Position numbers and translations under genes: made by a program | The notes under the pieces: model-generated | The model's database searches: none | Told to the model about the DNA's origin: nothing | What the model saw: only the letters and a program-made list of their open reading frames with translations | In this document: piece by piece, positions 9,232 through 16,425 of the stretch | How positions within the stretch are numbered: the first letter of the stretch is position 1 | How the letters are laid out: each line of letters starts with the position of its first letter | Source of the DNA: Nostocales cyanobacterium Centralia_MAG_434 | GTDB lineage: Bacteria; Cyanobacteriota; Cyanobacteriia; Cyanobacteriales; Nostocaceae | Assembly (NCBI GenBank): GCA_021324415.1 | Contig: JAJPJF010000460.1 | Span: 1 to 47,026, forward strand | Length of the DNA stretch: 47,026 bases | Reading direction: 5' to 3'

Positions 9232-9786
9232 TCACTCCTCTTCTGCCAGAATTAAGTAAATCTCACGTTTGACGCGGCTTAAGGTATCTCGCACTCTATT
9301 GACTTTATCTAAGTTGCCACTGCGAGCAACCTGCATCACTGCTGCACCTACATCAGCGATCGCTTTTTTCAATTCAAACAACTGTTCGGGTTTTTGTCTT
9401 GTTTCTATCCAATCAAGGCGATCGCCTTGCTCGGCTAGTAGTTGTCTACCACTGTCTGTGATTGTATATACCCGTCTGCCTTCTTGCTGTTCACTTGTGA
9501 GATAACCGCCTTCTTCCAATAGTTGTAGTGTGGGGTAAATGGAGCCTGCGCTTGGTTTCCAGAAACCAGCATAACGTGCCTCTAATTCCTTGATTAGCTC
9601 GTACCCATGTCGGGGTTGCTCTGCAAGTAATCTCAGCAAGATGTATTTTGTATCACCACGGGGAGTCCGCTGCTCATCTCTCAAATCTCTGCCAAAACGG
9701 TGACCACGAAACCGCCCTCTAGGTGACATATCGTCGTGCTCTGATGCAAAAAAGTGACGATGATGATGATGTAGGTTTAAGAACAT
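9232..9786 (-). CDS. PadR-family transcriptional regulator with His-rich N-terminus
   Basis: The PadR winged helix is clear: 'TKYILLRLLAEQPRHGYELIKELE', 'WKPSAGSIYPTLQLLEEGGYL' and 'GRRVYTITDSGRQLL', followed by a C-terminal helix used for dimerisation. I choose the ATG at 9786 and not a TTG 15 nt upstream (9801), giving 184 residues. The first ~35 residues are unusual: 'LNLHHHHRHFFASEHDD' followed by Arg/Gly-rich sequence. E. coli YqjI, a nickel-responsive PadR protein, also has a metal-binding His-rich N-terminal extension, so metal sensing is a reasonable inference. Overlapping palindromes 39-54 bp upstream suggest autoregulation. No target gene is adjacent. Confidence 0.85.
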   Translation of the reverse strand: MFLNLHHHHRHFFASEHDDMSPRGRFRGHRFGRDLRDEQRTPRGDTKYILLRLLAEQPRHGYELIKELEARYAGFWKPSAGSIYPTLQLLEEGGYLTSEQQEGRRVYTITDSGRQLLAEQGDRLDWIETRQKPEQLFELKKAIADVGAAVMQVARSGNLDKVNRVRDTLSRVKREIYLILAEEE

Positions 9787-9824
9787 AATTGTTTTTCTCA
9801 AGTACTCATAATTCGATTATAGAC

Positions 9825-9840
9825 ATATCGCGATATATCG
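9825..9840. promoter_or_regulatory. Probable PadR operator (ATATCGCGATAT overlapping CGATATATCG)
   Basis: Two perfect overlapping palindromes, ATATCGCGATAT (9825-9836) and CGATATATCG (9831-9840), lie 39-54 bp upstream of the PadR ATG. AT-rich dyads centred on CGCG are common for PadR-family autoregulators as I remember them. Binding is inferred from position and symmetry only. Confidence 0.55.
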
Positions 9841-10033
9841 TTAATAAAAGTTAATATAATTGATGAATCGTCAAACTGAAGCTTATCGCTATGTTTGCTG
9901 TGGGTTTGCAGACCTTTTACATCGAGCCAGAGAATTGAGTTTTGGCAAAGGGCACCCAGCATCTCATTTAACCAAGCGCCCAATCATGCCAACTTTAATC
10001 ACCACATCCCCTATTTTCTGTACTTTGCGAATT

Positions 10034-10264
10034 TCACAACTTAAATCTGATAATTACTTCAACAACTGCAGGACTAGGTTGTGGTCCTTCAGGTTGTGTG
10101 GAAACAGTTCCATTGCTGGCTAGAATCCCAAGAAACAATGACAGCAAAAAAACAATTGAGTATGGTACTAATATCACAATTAAGTCTGGTTGGAGCTTAT
10201 ATTGCTCGCAATTGTTGTAGCTAAGTTTTGATTGGCAGGTCTCGTACTTAAATGGATACAACAT
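10034..10264 (-). CDS. Small single-pass membrane protein, hypothetical
   Basis: The frame extends upstream, but the ATG at 10264 has an excellent Shine-Dalgarno (AAGGAG, 10271-10276) seven bases away, giving a 76-residue protein. A polar N-terminus with three Cys (ETC, NNC) is followed by one strong transmembrane helix (about residues 27-49, 'LIVILVPYSIVFLLSLFLGIL') and a short Pro-rich tail. I recognise no family. It is divergent from the leader/TIR-like gene to its right, so the two may share a control region. Real translation is supported mainly by the ribosome-binding site and the helix. Confidence 0.5.
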   Translation of the reverse strand: MLYPFKYETCQSKLSYNNCEQYKLQPDLIVILVPYSIVFLLSLFLGILASNGTVSTQPEGPQPSPAVVEVIIRFKL

Positions 10265-10422
10265 CAGAGACTCCTTAAAAAATTCTAAGTAATAGACTTT
10301 TGATGCTAGACTCCTCATCCACTTCCGAAAAAAGTAACAAGAGACTTCATGGCAGCTGAATATATGGGTTTACCCATTTTTTATGCTTTCGTTCCACACT
10401 GTTTCTCGTGAACGAGCTAACG

Positions 10423-10515
10423 ATGAGGATGAAAGTAGTTTGGACGGGTCTGCTATCTGCGATATATGTGGGATATATGGGGAGTGTTGTTTCACTGCCG
10501 ATAAAAGCCTTTTAG
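10423..10515 (+). CDS. Possible 30-residue hydrophobic leader peptide
   Basis: A short frame starting ATGAGGATGAAA encodes MRMKVVWTGLLSAIYVGYMG followed by ten further mostly apolar residues and a TAG. It has a two-basic-residue start and then a continuous hydrophobic helix. Its stop lies 12 nt before a perfect 11-bp hairpin, upstream of the TIR-like gene. The layout could be a leader peptide with attenuator or a small membrane peptide. The ribosome-binding site is weak, so it may equally be chance. Confidence 0.25.
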   Translation: MRMKVVWTGLLSAIYVGYMGSVVSLPIKAF

Positions 10516-10527
10516 TGAGTTACTCTA

Positions 10528-10560
10528 TAAATGCCGCATTAATTTTATGTGCGGCATTTA
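10528..10560 (+). promoter_or_regulatory. Perfect 11-bp hairpin in leader of TIR-like gene
   Basis: TAAATGCCGCA (10528-10538) and TGCGGCATTTA (10550-10560) are exact inverse complements separated by 11 nt. No U-tract follows, so it is not a simple terminator. It lies about 95 nt before the preferred start of the TIR-like gene. Confidence 0.55.
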
Positions 10561-10656
10561 AGGTTATTGTAAAGCTACATAACTGCTTATGTCAAGCCGC
10601 ATATAATAGTGAAGCATTTTCAAAAATGCCCACATAAAAAAGTGCTCACAATAAGT

Positions 10657-12108
10657 ATGTTTACTGAGCAGTTTCTCAAAGACTTATTCAAGCAACGTAG
10701 TTTGTCGGATGCTGAAGCTGAAGTGGTGTTTCGTGCCTTAAAAGATAGTTCAATCGAAGAGATCGCTATTGAGCTAAACATCTCTCCAAATGCTGTTCGG
10801 AAGCGACTGGGGGAGGTTTACGATAAACTAGGTATTTCTGGACGTGGACCAGGGAAACTAGCAAAGTTGCAGCAAATGCTCTTGTCTCAGTATCAGGCTC
10901 AAAGCAGTCAAAAAGTCTTGATTTGGTGGTCTGGTAATCATGGAAAGCATATTGCCGAAAGCTTTAAAAATACCATCCTGTCATACCCGCAGTTAGAAAC
11001 TACAGTCTGTACCCTCGATCCAGTAGTTAGCAAGGCTTGGCGTACTGAGATCGAACAAAGTTTAGAAACTGTGGATATTGCTATTGGCTGTTTAACCCTC
11101 GGTTCTTCCCAAAATCTTTGGGTTAACTATGCAGCAGGTTTCTTGGCAGGACAAATACGCACTCAGCTAGTACGATTTGGCGAAAGCTTGAGTGGTCCTT
11201 TGATGCATTTACCGTCAATTGACGGTATAAATCCAGAGGAATTAGCAAAACTACTTCAGAAAATAACTGGTAATGAGACCAATGAAGCAAAAGAATGGGT
11301 AGAATTTAAATTTCCACAATTATTTAAAGAAATACAACAACTGCCATCACAATCTATTTCAACTGAAGGAGATAAACTGGTCGAAGCGATTGAATCCATC
11401 AAACAAGCAGAAAATTACCTCAAAGCCAATAAGTATGTTCTTGAAAATATCTGCTTTGAACTCATAATTCTCAACTCTGTTACCGAAACTCGTAACCAGC
11501 TTTTGGCAGTCAATTCAGATTATTTTATACCAGCAGTTTTGTACCCACAGCGTCTTATCAGTTTGCAAAGAGAATGGAAGGCTCGTGTTACAGCATTAGC
11601 TTTAGTGGATCATCAAGAGCAGTTTTGGTCAGAGGCAGTTGGTCGAGAAATTTTGGAGACAGCAGATACAGAAAGTACTAGAGTTTTTGTATTTACAAGA
11701 CCGGAGGATTTTGATCGTAATTTTGAAATGCTACTAGAACACGCGGGTAAGTATAACGTTTTTGTTATGAATTACAAGATGCTTGCTAGAAACTTTCAAG
11801 GATTTGTGAAAGATTTTTCAGTCATTGAGGTTTCTAATAGCAAGGTACTTGCTGAGTATACTGAGTCGAGTGATAAAAATCAGTTGAAAAATATTCGTTT
11901 TTCTGCTGATGCACAAGAGGTTGCTAAGCATGAGGCTAAGATCATGGAAATTCTCAAAAGTGACGTCACTTCACCAATGAAGGAAGCACTCAGAGAAATT
12001 ATCCAGCGTGCCCAACAGATTAAAATTAGTGACTTTGAGGCATTACAAAAACTAACTGCTATTCAAGAAGAAGTGAGATCGAGTTTACGGAAGCAAGTAT
12101 TTGCATAA
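10657..12108 (+). CDS. HTH + TIR-like domain protein with unassigned C-terminal domain
   Basis: Counting from the ATG at 10657 (a GTG at 10609 is the longer option), residues about 15-75 form the LuxR-like HTH that heads many cyanobacterial STAND proteins ('LSDAEAEVVFRAL', 'ISPNAVRKRLGEVYDKLGI', 'GRGPGKLAKL'). Residues about 83-205 match bacterial TIR_2-type domains: 'VLIWWSG' (strand A), 'AWRTEIEQSLETVDIAIGCLT', 'LWVNYAAGFLAG', 'SGPLMHLPSIDG'. In active relatives the third block reads W-x3-E-AGA; here it is W-x3-A-AGF, so the NADase glutamate is missing. Residues about 250-483 form a further alpha/beta region I cannot assign ('RVFVFTRPEDF', 'VKDFSVIEVSNSKVLAEY'). There is no NB-ARC or P-loop motif. 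A methyltransferase gene follows on the same strand, 184 nt from its preferred start. A regulatory or defence-sensing role is inferred. Confidence 0.65.
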   Translation: MFTEQFLKDLFKQRSLSDAEAEVVFRALKDSSIEEIAIELNISPNAVRKRLGEVYDKLGISGRGPGKLAKLQQMLLSQYQAQSSQKVLIWWSGNHGKHIAESFKNTILSYPQLETTVCTLDPVVSKAWRTEIEQSLETVDIAIGCLTLGSSQNLWVNYAAGFLAGQIRTQLVRFGESLSGPLMHLPSIDGINPEELAKLLQKITGNETNEAKEWVEFKFPQLFKEIQQLPSQSISTEGDKLVEAIESIKQAENYLKANKYVLENICFELIILNSVTETRNQLLAVNSDYFIPAVLYPQRLISLQREWKARVTALALVDHQEQFWSEAVGREILETADTESTRVFVFTRPEDFDRNFEMLLEHAGKYNVFVMNYKMLARNFQGFVKDFSVIEVSNSKVLAEYTESSDKNQLKNIRFSADAQEVAKHEAKIMEILKSDVTSPMKEALREIIQRAQQIKISDFEALQKLTAIQEEVRSSLRKQVFA

Positions 12109-12118
12109 TTATATTTTT

Positions 12119-12286
12119 TAGGACTTACGCACTATATAAATTAACCAAAACATGTATTACGGTATTTGGTCTTTTCAGGTGCTTCGCATCACCCTGATCT
12201 ATTCCCCCATTTGCGCTAGCTGGATGGAAAACATGGCTAAAATACCCAGATTATGTATAGTACTTATGTACGATGTGTAAGTCCTA
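12119..12286. mobile_element. MITE-like element with TAGGACTTAC terminal inverted repeats
   Basis: The left end reads TAGGACTTACGCAC (12119-12132). The right end, read inverted, is TAGGACTTACACATC (12286-12272). The 168-bp body has no coding capacity. TAGGACTTACGCA-type ends recur in small mobile repeats of Nostocales as I remember them. The outermost TA could be a target duplication. It fills almost the whole gap between the TIR-like and methyltransferase genes. Confidence 0.6.
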
Positions 12287-12291
12287 TTTTT

Positions 12292-13053
12292 ATGGAATTA
12301 AGAAAATCAGATCAATTCAGAGAAATGTCTGAATATATTGATGTATTAGAATACGATAAACATGAAGAAAAGCATGCTTACTTCATTGATATGATGGTTG
12401 AAATGCTTCAGATTTTTCATAAAAATCAAGGAGATGCTCTTCTACCCTGCAAAGTCTTAGAGCTTGGTGCAGGAACAGGAATCTTTACAAAGAAACTGGC
12501 AAAAATCCCTAATATTCAAGTGGTTGCTGTTGAGATTGATGATAAATGCTTTCAAGTTCTACAGCAAAATTTACAAGACTATCCATTAGTTAAATTAGTA
12601 CATGGGGATAGCTGTACATATCATCATTCAGGAGAAAAATTTAACTATATTTTCTCGTCGTTTTCTGACCACCACATCAAGCCTCCTGAGAAAGATAACT
12701 ATTTTCAAAACATTAAACGCAATTTACTACCCGATGGTTTATTCATAGTGGGTGATGAGTTTCTACCACCTCATGATCCAAATGACCAAGTAGCTTGGCA
12801 GACTGCGCTCACTACTTACCACAATCACATAATTGAGATTGCACTACAGCAAGGCGAAACTATCTTGGCCAATCTGGAAAGGGAGGCGTTAAAGTCTGGT
12901 TTAGAGAAAAATGGAGACTTTAAGGTTTCTTGTAGTCAGTATGAAGAGTTCTTATTAGCAGATGGATTTGCTTTCACCCAAAAGAAGATAGGTCCATTAA
13001 ATCAGGATGATGTGGGTGGAGTTTATGTTTACCAGGCGTGGTTGCCAAAATAG
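12292..13053 (+). CDS. Class I SAM-dependent methyltransferase
   Basis: Rossmann-fold methyltransferase: motif I 'VLELGAGTGIFTKKL' (about residues 56-70), the acidic ribose-binding loop 'VVAVEIDDKCF', then 'FNYIFSSFSDHHI' (motif IV region) and 'NLLPDGLFIVGDEF' (post-I strand). I prefer the ATG at 12292, giving 253 residues. The frame stays open back to 12253, but that extension lies inside the MITE-like element. The C-terminus ('GGVYVYQAW') looks complete. The substrate is unknown; the architecture suits a small molecule or a protein. It lies downstream of the HTH/TIR-like gene and probably belonged to the same unit before the element inserted. Confidence 0.8.
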   Translation: MELRKSDQFREMSEYIDVLEYDKHEEKHAYFIDMMVEMLQIFHKNQGDALLPCKVLELGAGTGIFTKKLAKIPNIQVVAVEIDDKCFQVLQQNLQDYPLVKLVHGDSCTYHHSGEKFNYIFSSFSDHHIKPPEKDNYFQNIKRNLLPDGLFIVGDEFLPPHDPNDQVAWQTALTTYHNHIIEIALQQGETILANLEREALKSGLEKNGDFKVSCSQYEEFLLADGFAFTQKKIGPLNQDDVGGVYVYQAWLPK

Positions 13054-13074
13054 GGGGTACATAGTTTTTATCTC

Positions 13075-13121
13075 GACATTTATCCCACATTTCACTCAAA
13101 GGACAGTGTGGGATGAATGTC
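13075..13121. terminator. Bidirectional hairpin between methyltransferase and proB
   Basis: GACATTTATCCCACA (13075-13089) pairs with TGTGGGATGAATGTC (13107-13121): a 15-bp stem with one T-G pair and a 17-nt loop. It lies between the 3' ends of two convergent genes. The U-tract is poor, so termination is likely but not certain. Confidence 0.5.
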
Positions 13122-13144
13122 TGAAATCTAGCTAAATTTTTCTG

Positions 13145-14254
13145 CTAAGTCAGAACCAAATTATCGCGGTGAATAACTGTCTCAGCACCTTCATAACCTA
13201 AAATTGCTGAAATTTCACGGGAATGGCGTCCCTGGATCTTTTGCAGGTCCATACTGCTATAGTTGACCAGTCCCCTAGCGATTTCGCTACCACTCTTATC
13301 ACAAAGTTGTACAGCTTCCTGAGTGTCGAATTCACCTTCAACGCCAGTAATGCCAGCGGCTAACAATGACCTACCAGCTTGAGAAATTGCGACGACTGCA
13401 CCTTCATCCAGATACAATTTTCCTGTTGGAACTAAACCGTAAGCTATCCAACGTTTACGAGCAGAGGTTGGTTCTGGTCGAGGTTCAAAGGAAGTACCTA
13501 TCAGTTCTCCTTGTAATATTTTCTCGATATTTCCTGGATATTTTCCTTCAGTAATGACAGTCCGGACACCAGCAGCAGTAGCAATTCGTGCTGCAGAAAT
13601 TTTTGTGACCATGCCACCCGTTCCCCATTGAGAACCGCGATCGCCAGTTTGAACCTGTAGCTCAGCCAATTCTTTAATGCTACTTACTAAAGTAATTGGT
13701 TGGGCATCAGGTACAGAGCGGGGATCGGCTGAATAAAGCCGATCTACATCGGTAAGCAAAAAGAGCCAGTCTGCTTCTACTAAGCTGGCAACCAATGCAG
13801 AAAGGGTGTCATTGTCACCAAATTTCAATTCTTCGACTGCAACTGTATCGTTCTCATTCACGACAGGAATGACACCTAATTCTAATAATTCTTTAAAAGT
13901 GTTATAGATGTTAAGATATCGGCTGCGCTGGACTAAATCGCTACGGGTGAGTAAAACTTGGGCAATTGGCTGTTGCAGGGTTGTAAATAAATCGTCATAG
14001 ACCCGCATGAGTCTGCCTTGTCCTACTGCTGCTACTGCCTGTTTCAGAGCGATCGCCTTAGGCCGTTCGATTAACCCCAATCTTGCACAGCCCACTCCCA
14101 CAGCACCCGAAGAGACCAAAATCACCTGATGACCAAGACAGCGCAATCGCGATAGAGTTTCCGCCAAGTTAGCAATAGTAGCAAGTGCCAGTTGTCCTGT
14201 TTCTGGCCTAGTCAGGCTGGAAGTACCAATTTTGACAACAATCTTTTGAAGCAT
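13145..14254 (-). CDS. proB: Glutamate 5-kinase
   Basis: Catalyses the ATP-dependent phosphorylation of L-glutamate, the first step of proline synthesis. The amino-acid-kinase domain (about 1-255) shows 'VVKIGTSSL', '[12 protein letters not shown]', 'QVLLTRSDL', '[22 protein letters not shown]' and '[12 protein letters not shown]'; the C-terminal PUA domain (about 275-360, 'RKRWIAYGL') completes the usual 369-residue two-domain form. Feedback inhibition by proline is the family norm. It is the last gene of a minus-strand run that includes yqeG, DUF3727 and ruvX, although about 270 nt separate it from yqeG. Confidence 0.96.
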   Translation of the reverse strand: MLQKIVVKIGTSSLTRPETGQLALATIANLAETLSRLRCLGHQVILVSSGAVGVGCARLGLIERPKAIALKQAVAAVGQGRLMRVYDDLFTTLQQPIAQVLLTRSDLVQRSRYLNIYNTFKELLELGVIPVVNENDTVAVEELKFGDNDTLSALVASLVEADWLFLLTDVDRLYSADPRSVPDAQPITLVSSIKELAELQVQTGDRGSQWGTGGMVTKISAARIATAAGVRTVITEGKYPGNIEKILQGELIGTSFEPRPEPTSARKRWIAYGLVPTGKLYLDEGAVVAISQAGRSLLAAGITGVEGEFDTQEAVQLCDKSGSEIARGLVNYSSMDLQKIQGRHSREISAILGYEGAETVIHRDNLVLT

Positions 14255-14363
14255 TCAATGGGATATAGGTAACTCGGGGTTCTTACGTGGTGGGGATTAA
14301 GGGCATGGGGAATAGAGAAGCTAGTGTGGGGTGCGCTTTCCTGCTTCCTGCTCTATAAACCGC

Positions 14364-14401
14364 AAAGCGCCGATCCTTCTATACATGAAGGATGACGCTT
14401 T
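14364..14401. repeat. Interrupted hairpin in the proB-yqeG gap
   Basis: AAAGCG...CGCTTT (14364-14369 / 14396-14401) encloses ATCCTTC...GAAGGAT (14373-14379 / 14387-14393). The structure could end yqeG transcription or be a small palindromic repeat. There is no clear U-tract. Confidence 0.45.
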
Positions 14402-14521
14402 ACATATCTAAAGGGACTTACTATTTCTAGGGTTTTTATTTTGTTAACCCCATGTTATTTATACTCATTATCATCACCGATTTATGTATCAAATCGAAGT
14501 TTTTTAATTTTTTTTTAATCT

Positions 14522-15103
14522 TTAATTTCCCGAATATTTGTCAACCTTTGTAAACCGTCGTTTTTTTGGAGTGATAGAAGCTCCCAAAATTTCTGACACC
14601 CAAACCTCAAAGTTGCGGATCGGATGAGAGCGAAGGGCAGTCTCTGGATGAACAATTGGTTCAACTAAAATAGTAAACATCCCTAAACGATTACCTGCCA
14701 GTACATCAGTAAATAACCGATCACCGACCATTGCGACTTGGTGTGCTGGTAAATTCATTGCATTAAGCGCTGCTCTCAGTTTCCGACGCGAGGGCTTTGC
14801 TGCACCCAGGAAATACGGCAAGTTAAGAGAGCGAGCGATTCCACCTATCCGAGCTTCACTAAGGTTATTGCTAACTAGCCACAATACACTACAAGAGCGA
14901 AGTTGTTCGATCCACTCTTGCAGTTCCTGGGAAGCTGACCCCACTCTTACTGGTACTAAAGTTTCATCTACATCCAATACTAACCCCTTAAGTTCATATT
15001 TTTTAAGGATGTCAGATGTGAGGTTTAACACTGAGCCTTCCAAAATTAAGTCAGGCTGTAAGAGTTTATTCCAGCGCATATAGTAGTGAACCTTAGTGAA
15101 CAT
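14522..15103 (-). CDS. yqeG: YqeG-family HAD phosphatase (subclass IIIA)
   Basis: HAD motifs appear in order: motif I 'VLDVDETLVPV', motif II 'WLVSNN', motif III around 'KPSRRKLRAAL', and motif IV 'VGDRLFTDVLAGNRLGM', the pattern of YqeG/GEP4-type phosphatases. The eukaryotic relatives dephosphorylate phosphatidylglycerophosphate; the bacterial role is unsettled. An internal ATG at 15079 (MRWNKLLQPDL) is the start usual in the family, so the first eight residues may not be translated. Within the cyanobacterial ruvX-DUF3727-yqeG-proB run it is probably cotranscribed with DUF3727. Confidence 0.88.
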   Translation of the reverse strand: MFTKVHYYMRWNKLLQPDLILEGSVLNLTSDILKKYELKGLVLDVDETLVPVRVGSASQELQEWIEQLRSCSVLWLVSNNLSEARIGGIARSLNLPYFLGAAKPSRRKLRAALNAMNLPAHQVAMVGDRLFTDVLAGNRLGMFTILVEPIVHPETALRSHPIRNFEVWVSEILGASITPKKRRFTKVDKYSGN

Positions 15104-15116
15104 TTAGCAGCTATTA

Positions 15117-15157
15117 GTGAACAGTTAACTGATAACTGCTAACTGATAACTGTTCAC
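15117..15157. repeat. Inverted and tandem repeat (ACTGATAACTG units)
   Basis: GTGAACAGTTA (15117-15127) and TAACTGTTCAC (15147-15157) are exact inverse complements that enclose two copies of AACTGATAACTG. It is a typical short cyanobacterial intergenic repeat. It lies between yqeG and the DUF3727 gene. Confidence 0.75.
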
Positions 15158-15178
15158 TGTTAAATGCGAATTTCTGAT

Positions 15179-15784
15179 TTATTCAACTTCATTAAACAGA
15201 TGTTCTTCCAACAGTGGTTGGACTTGGCGGAACTCTTCTGGAGAGAGTAACTCAGGATTGCCTGTCTTCGACACTCTTGCAAAAAACAACAAAGGATCGA
15301 GGGGAGTATAAATTGCGTACTCCTGCTCTTCATGATAAAAGCTAGCTAGTAGCTGTAATTGTTCTGGTTCTAAATCAGCCCCCTCATCTTCGATTTCTAA
15401 GGTAAAAAGTTCTGACTCTTCTACTGGCGGTAGTTCACCAGCAACAGTGAGAGCATAAGCTGTATTCTTCAATATCAGATTCTGCTCAGATAAAACAGCG
15501 TGAGCGATACCAAAAATTTGGTCAATTATGGCATCATCTTCTACCAAAATAGCTTCTTCTTCCTCGTCTTCACCTTGCCAAGCAAAAATTTCCACTGGTG
15601 AGTCAACAGGAAGAAGTAAAACGTACTCTTGCCCATCTACAGTGAGTGAATGCTCAATGTAACATTCGAGCGCTCGCCCTTTTTCATCCGTTAAAGTGAT
15701 GGAGCCGGCATGAGCGTTATCATTTTCTTCAGGAAATTGAGAGGAAAACATAGCCGTGCTGTGGGACTTTACAATGACCAGCAA
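15179..15784 (-). CDS. DUF3727 (with DUF1292-like part) conserved cyanobacterial protein
   Basis: An acidic protein with an N-terminal DUF1292-like region ('ITLTDEKGRALECYIEHSL', 'YVLLLPVDSPVEIFAW') and a second repeat of the same fold forming DUF3727 ('LLASFYHEEQEYAIYTPLDPLLFFARV'). The family is found in cyanobacteria and plastid-bearing plants, function unknown. The ATG at 15751 (MFSSQFPEE) is the more likely start, since the first 11 residues look non-conserved; this gives 190 residues. It lies between ruvX and yqeG, a conserved cyanobacterial neighbourhood as I remember it. Confidence 0.85.
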   Translation of the reverse strand: MLVIVKSHSTAMFSSQFPEENDNAHAGSITLTDEKGRALECYIEHSLTVDGQEYVLLLPVDSPVEIFAWQGEDEEEEAILVEDDAIIDQIFGIAHAVLSEQNLILKNTAYALTVAGELPPVEESELFTLEIEDEGADLEPEQLQLLASFYHEEQEYAIYTPLDPLLFFARVSKTGNPELLSPEEFRQVQPLLEEHLFNEVE

Positions 15785-15885
15785 CTGTGGAAATCTCTTA
15801 ACTGCTTGTGGCAGTTAATGTCAATCAAAGATCAGTAGATCTGGCTTAATCAGTTTCAGAATATCATGCTCAAAGGTAGCATTTC

Positions 15886-16425
15886 TCAGCAGATCTGACT
15901 GGAGCTTTTAGATCGGGCTCGCTTTGCATCCAACCATTGTTGTAATATCAAGGCAGCAGCCTTACGGTCAATCAACTCTTTGTGACGTGATGGTGAACGG
16001 TTTTCAGCTATTAGCAACTGTTCTGCTTGAAAGGAGGTCAAGCGCTCATCAACATATTCGATAGGTAGTTTCAAAGCTTTGACAATTCTAGTAGCAAACT
16101 TTTGTATTTGGCGTGCCTGAAATCCCAAAGAACCATCCATGGAATAAGGTAACCCAATAACTAGTATTTGCACATCGCGCTCATTAACTAGTTGCCTAAT
16201 CTGCTCTACATCTTTTTCAAAGGATGTGCGTTCAATTGTGGTGAGTCCGGTAGCAATCAATCCAGTGCGATCGCACCCAGCCACACCAATACGCTTACGA
16301 CCGACATCTAAGCCCAAAGCGGAGATCATAGGAGCAGGAGTATTTGCTTGTGCTTTCCTCCCTTTCTCTAACTCCTCATCTTGCCATCTTCTTTCCTCAA
16401 TCACACAATTACTCCTGTGATACAT
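15886..16425 (-). CDS. ruvX: Putative pre-16S rRNA nuclease / Holliday junction resolvase RuvX (YqgF)
   Basis: RNase H-like YqgF fold: 'ALGLDVGRKRIGVA' with the first catalytic Asp, 'VIGLPYSMDGSLGFQA', 'IEYVDERLTSFQAEQLL' with the catalytic Glu, and 'IDRKAAALILQQWL' with the last Asp. E. coli YqgF matures the 16S 5' end; a junction-resolving role has also been proposed. The conserved part begins at the ATG at 16329 (MISALGLD, 147 residues). The longer frame from 16425 would overlap the upstream GNAT gene by 17 nt and add a non-conserved polar leader. Either way it is tightly coupled to that gene. Confidence 0.92.
   Translation of the reverse strand: MYHRSNCVIEERRWQDEELEKGRKAQANTPAPMISALGLDVGRKRIGVAGCDRTGLIATGLTTIERTSFEKDVEQIRQLVNERDVQILVIGLPYSMDGSLGFQARQIQKFATRIVKALKLPIEYVDERLTSFQAEQLLIAENRSPSRHKELIDRKAAALILQQWLDAKRARSKSSSQIC

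Noticed and set aside
9860-10123. 87-codon plus-strand frame antisense to the small membrane protein
   Set aside because: No ribosome-binding site or family; the opposite-strand frame has AAGGAG and a clear membrane helix.
10383-10637. 84-codon plus-strand frame overlapping the start of the TIR-like gene
   Set aside because: Runs through the perfect hairpin and has no family resemblance; a shadow of the leader region.
13075-13121. Hairpin considered as a riboswitch for proB
   Set aside because: It lies beyond the 3' ends of both convergent genes, not in a leader.
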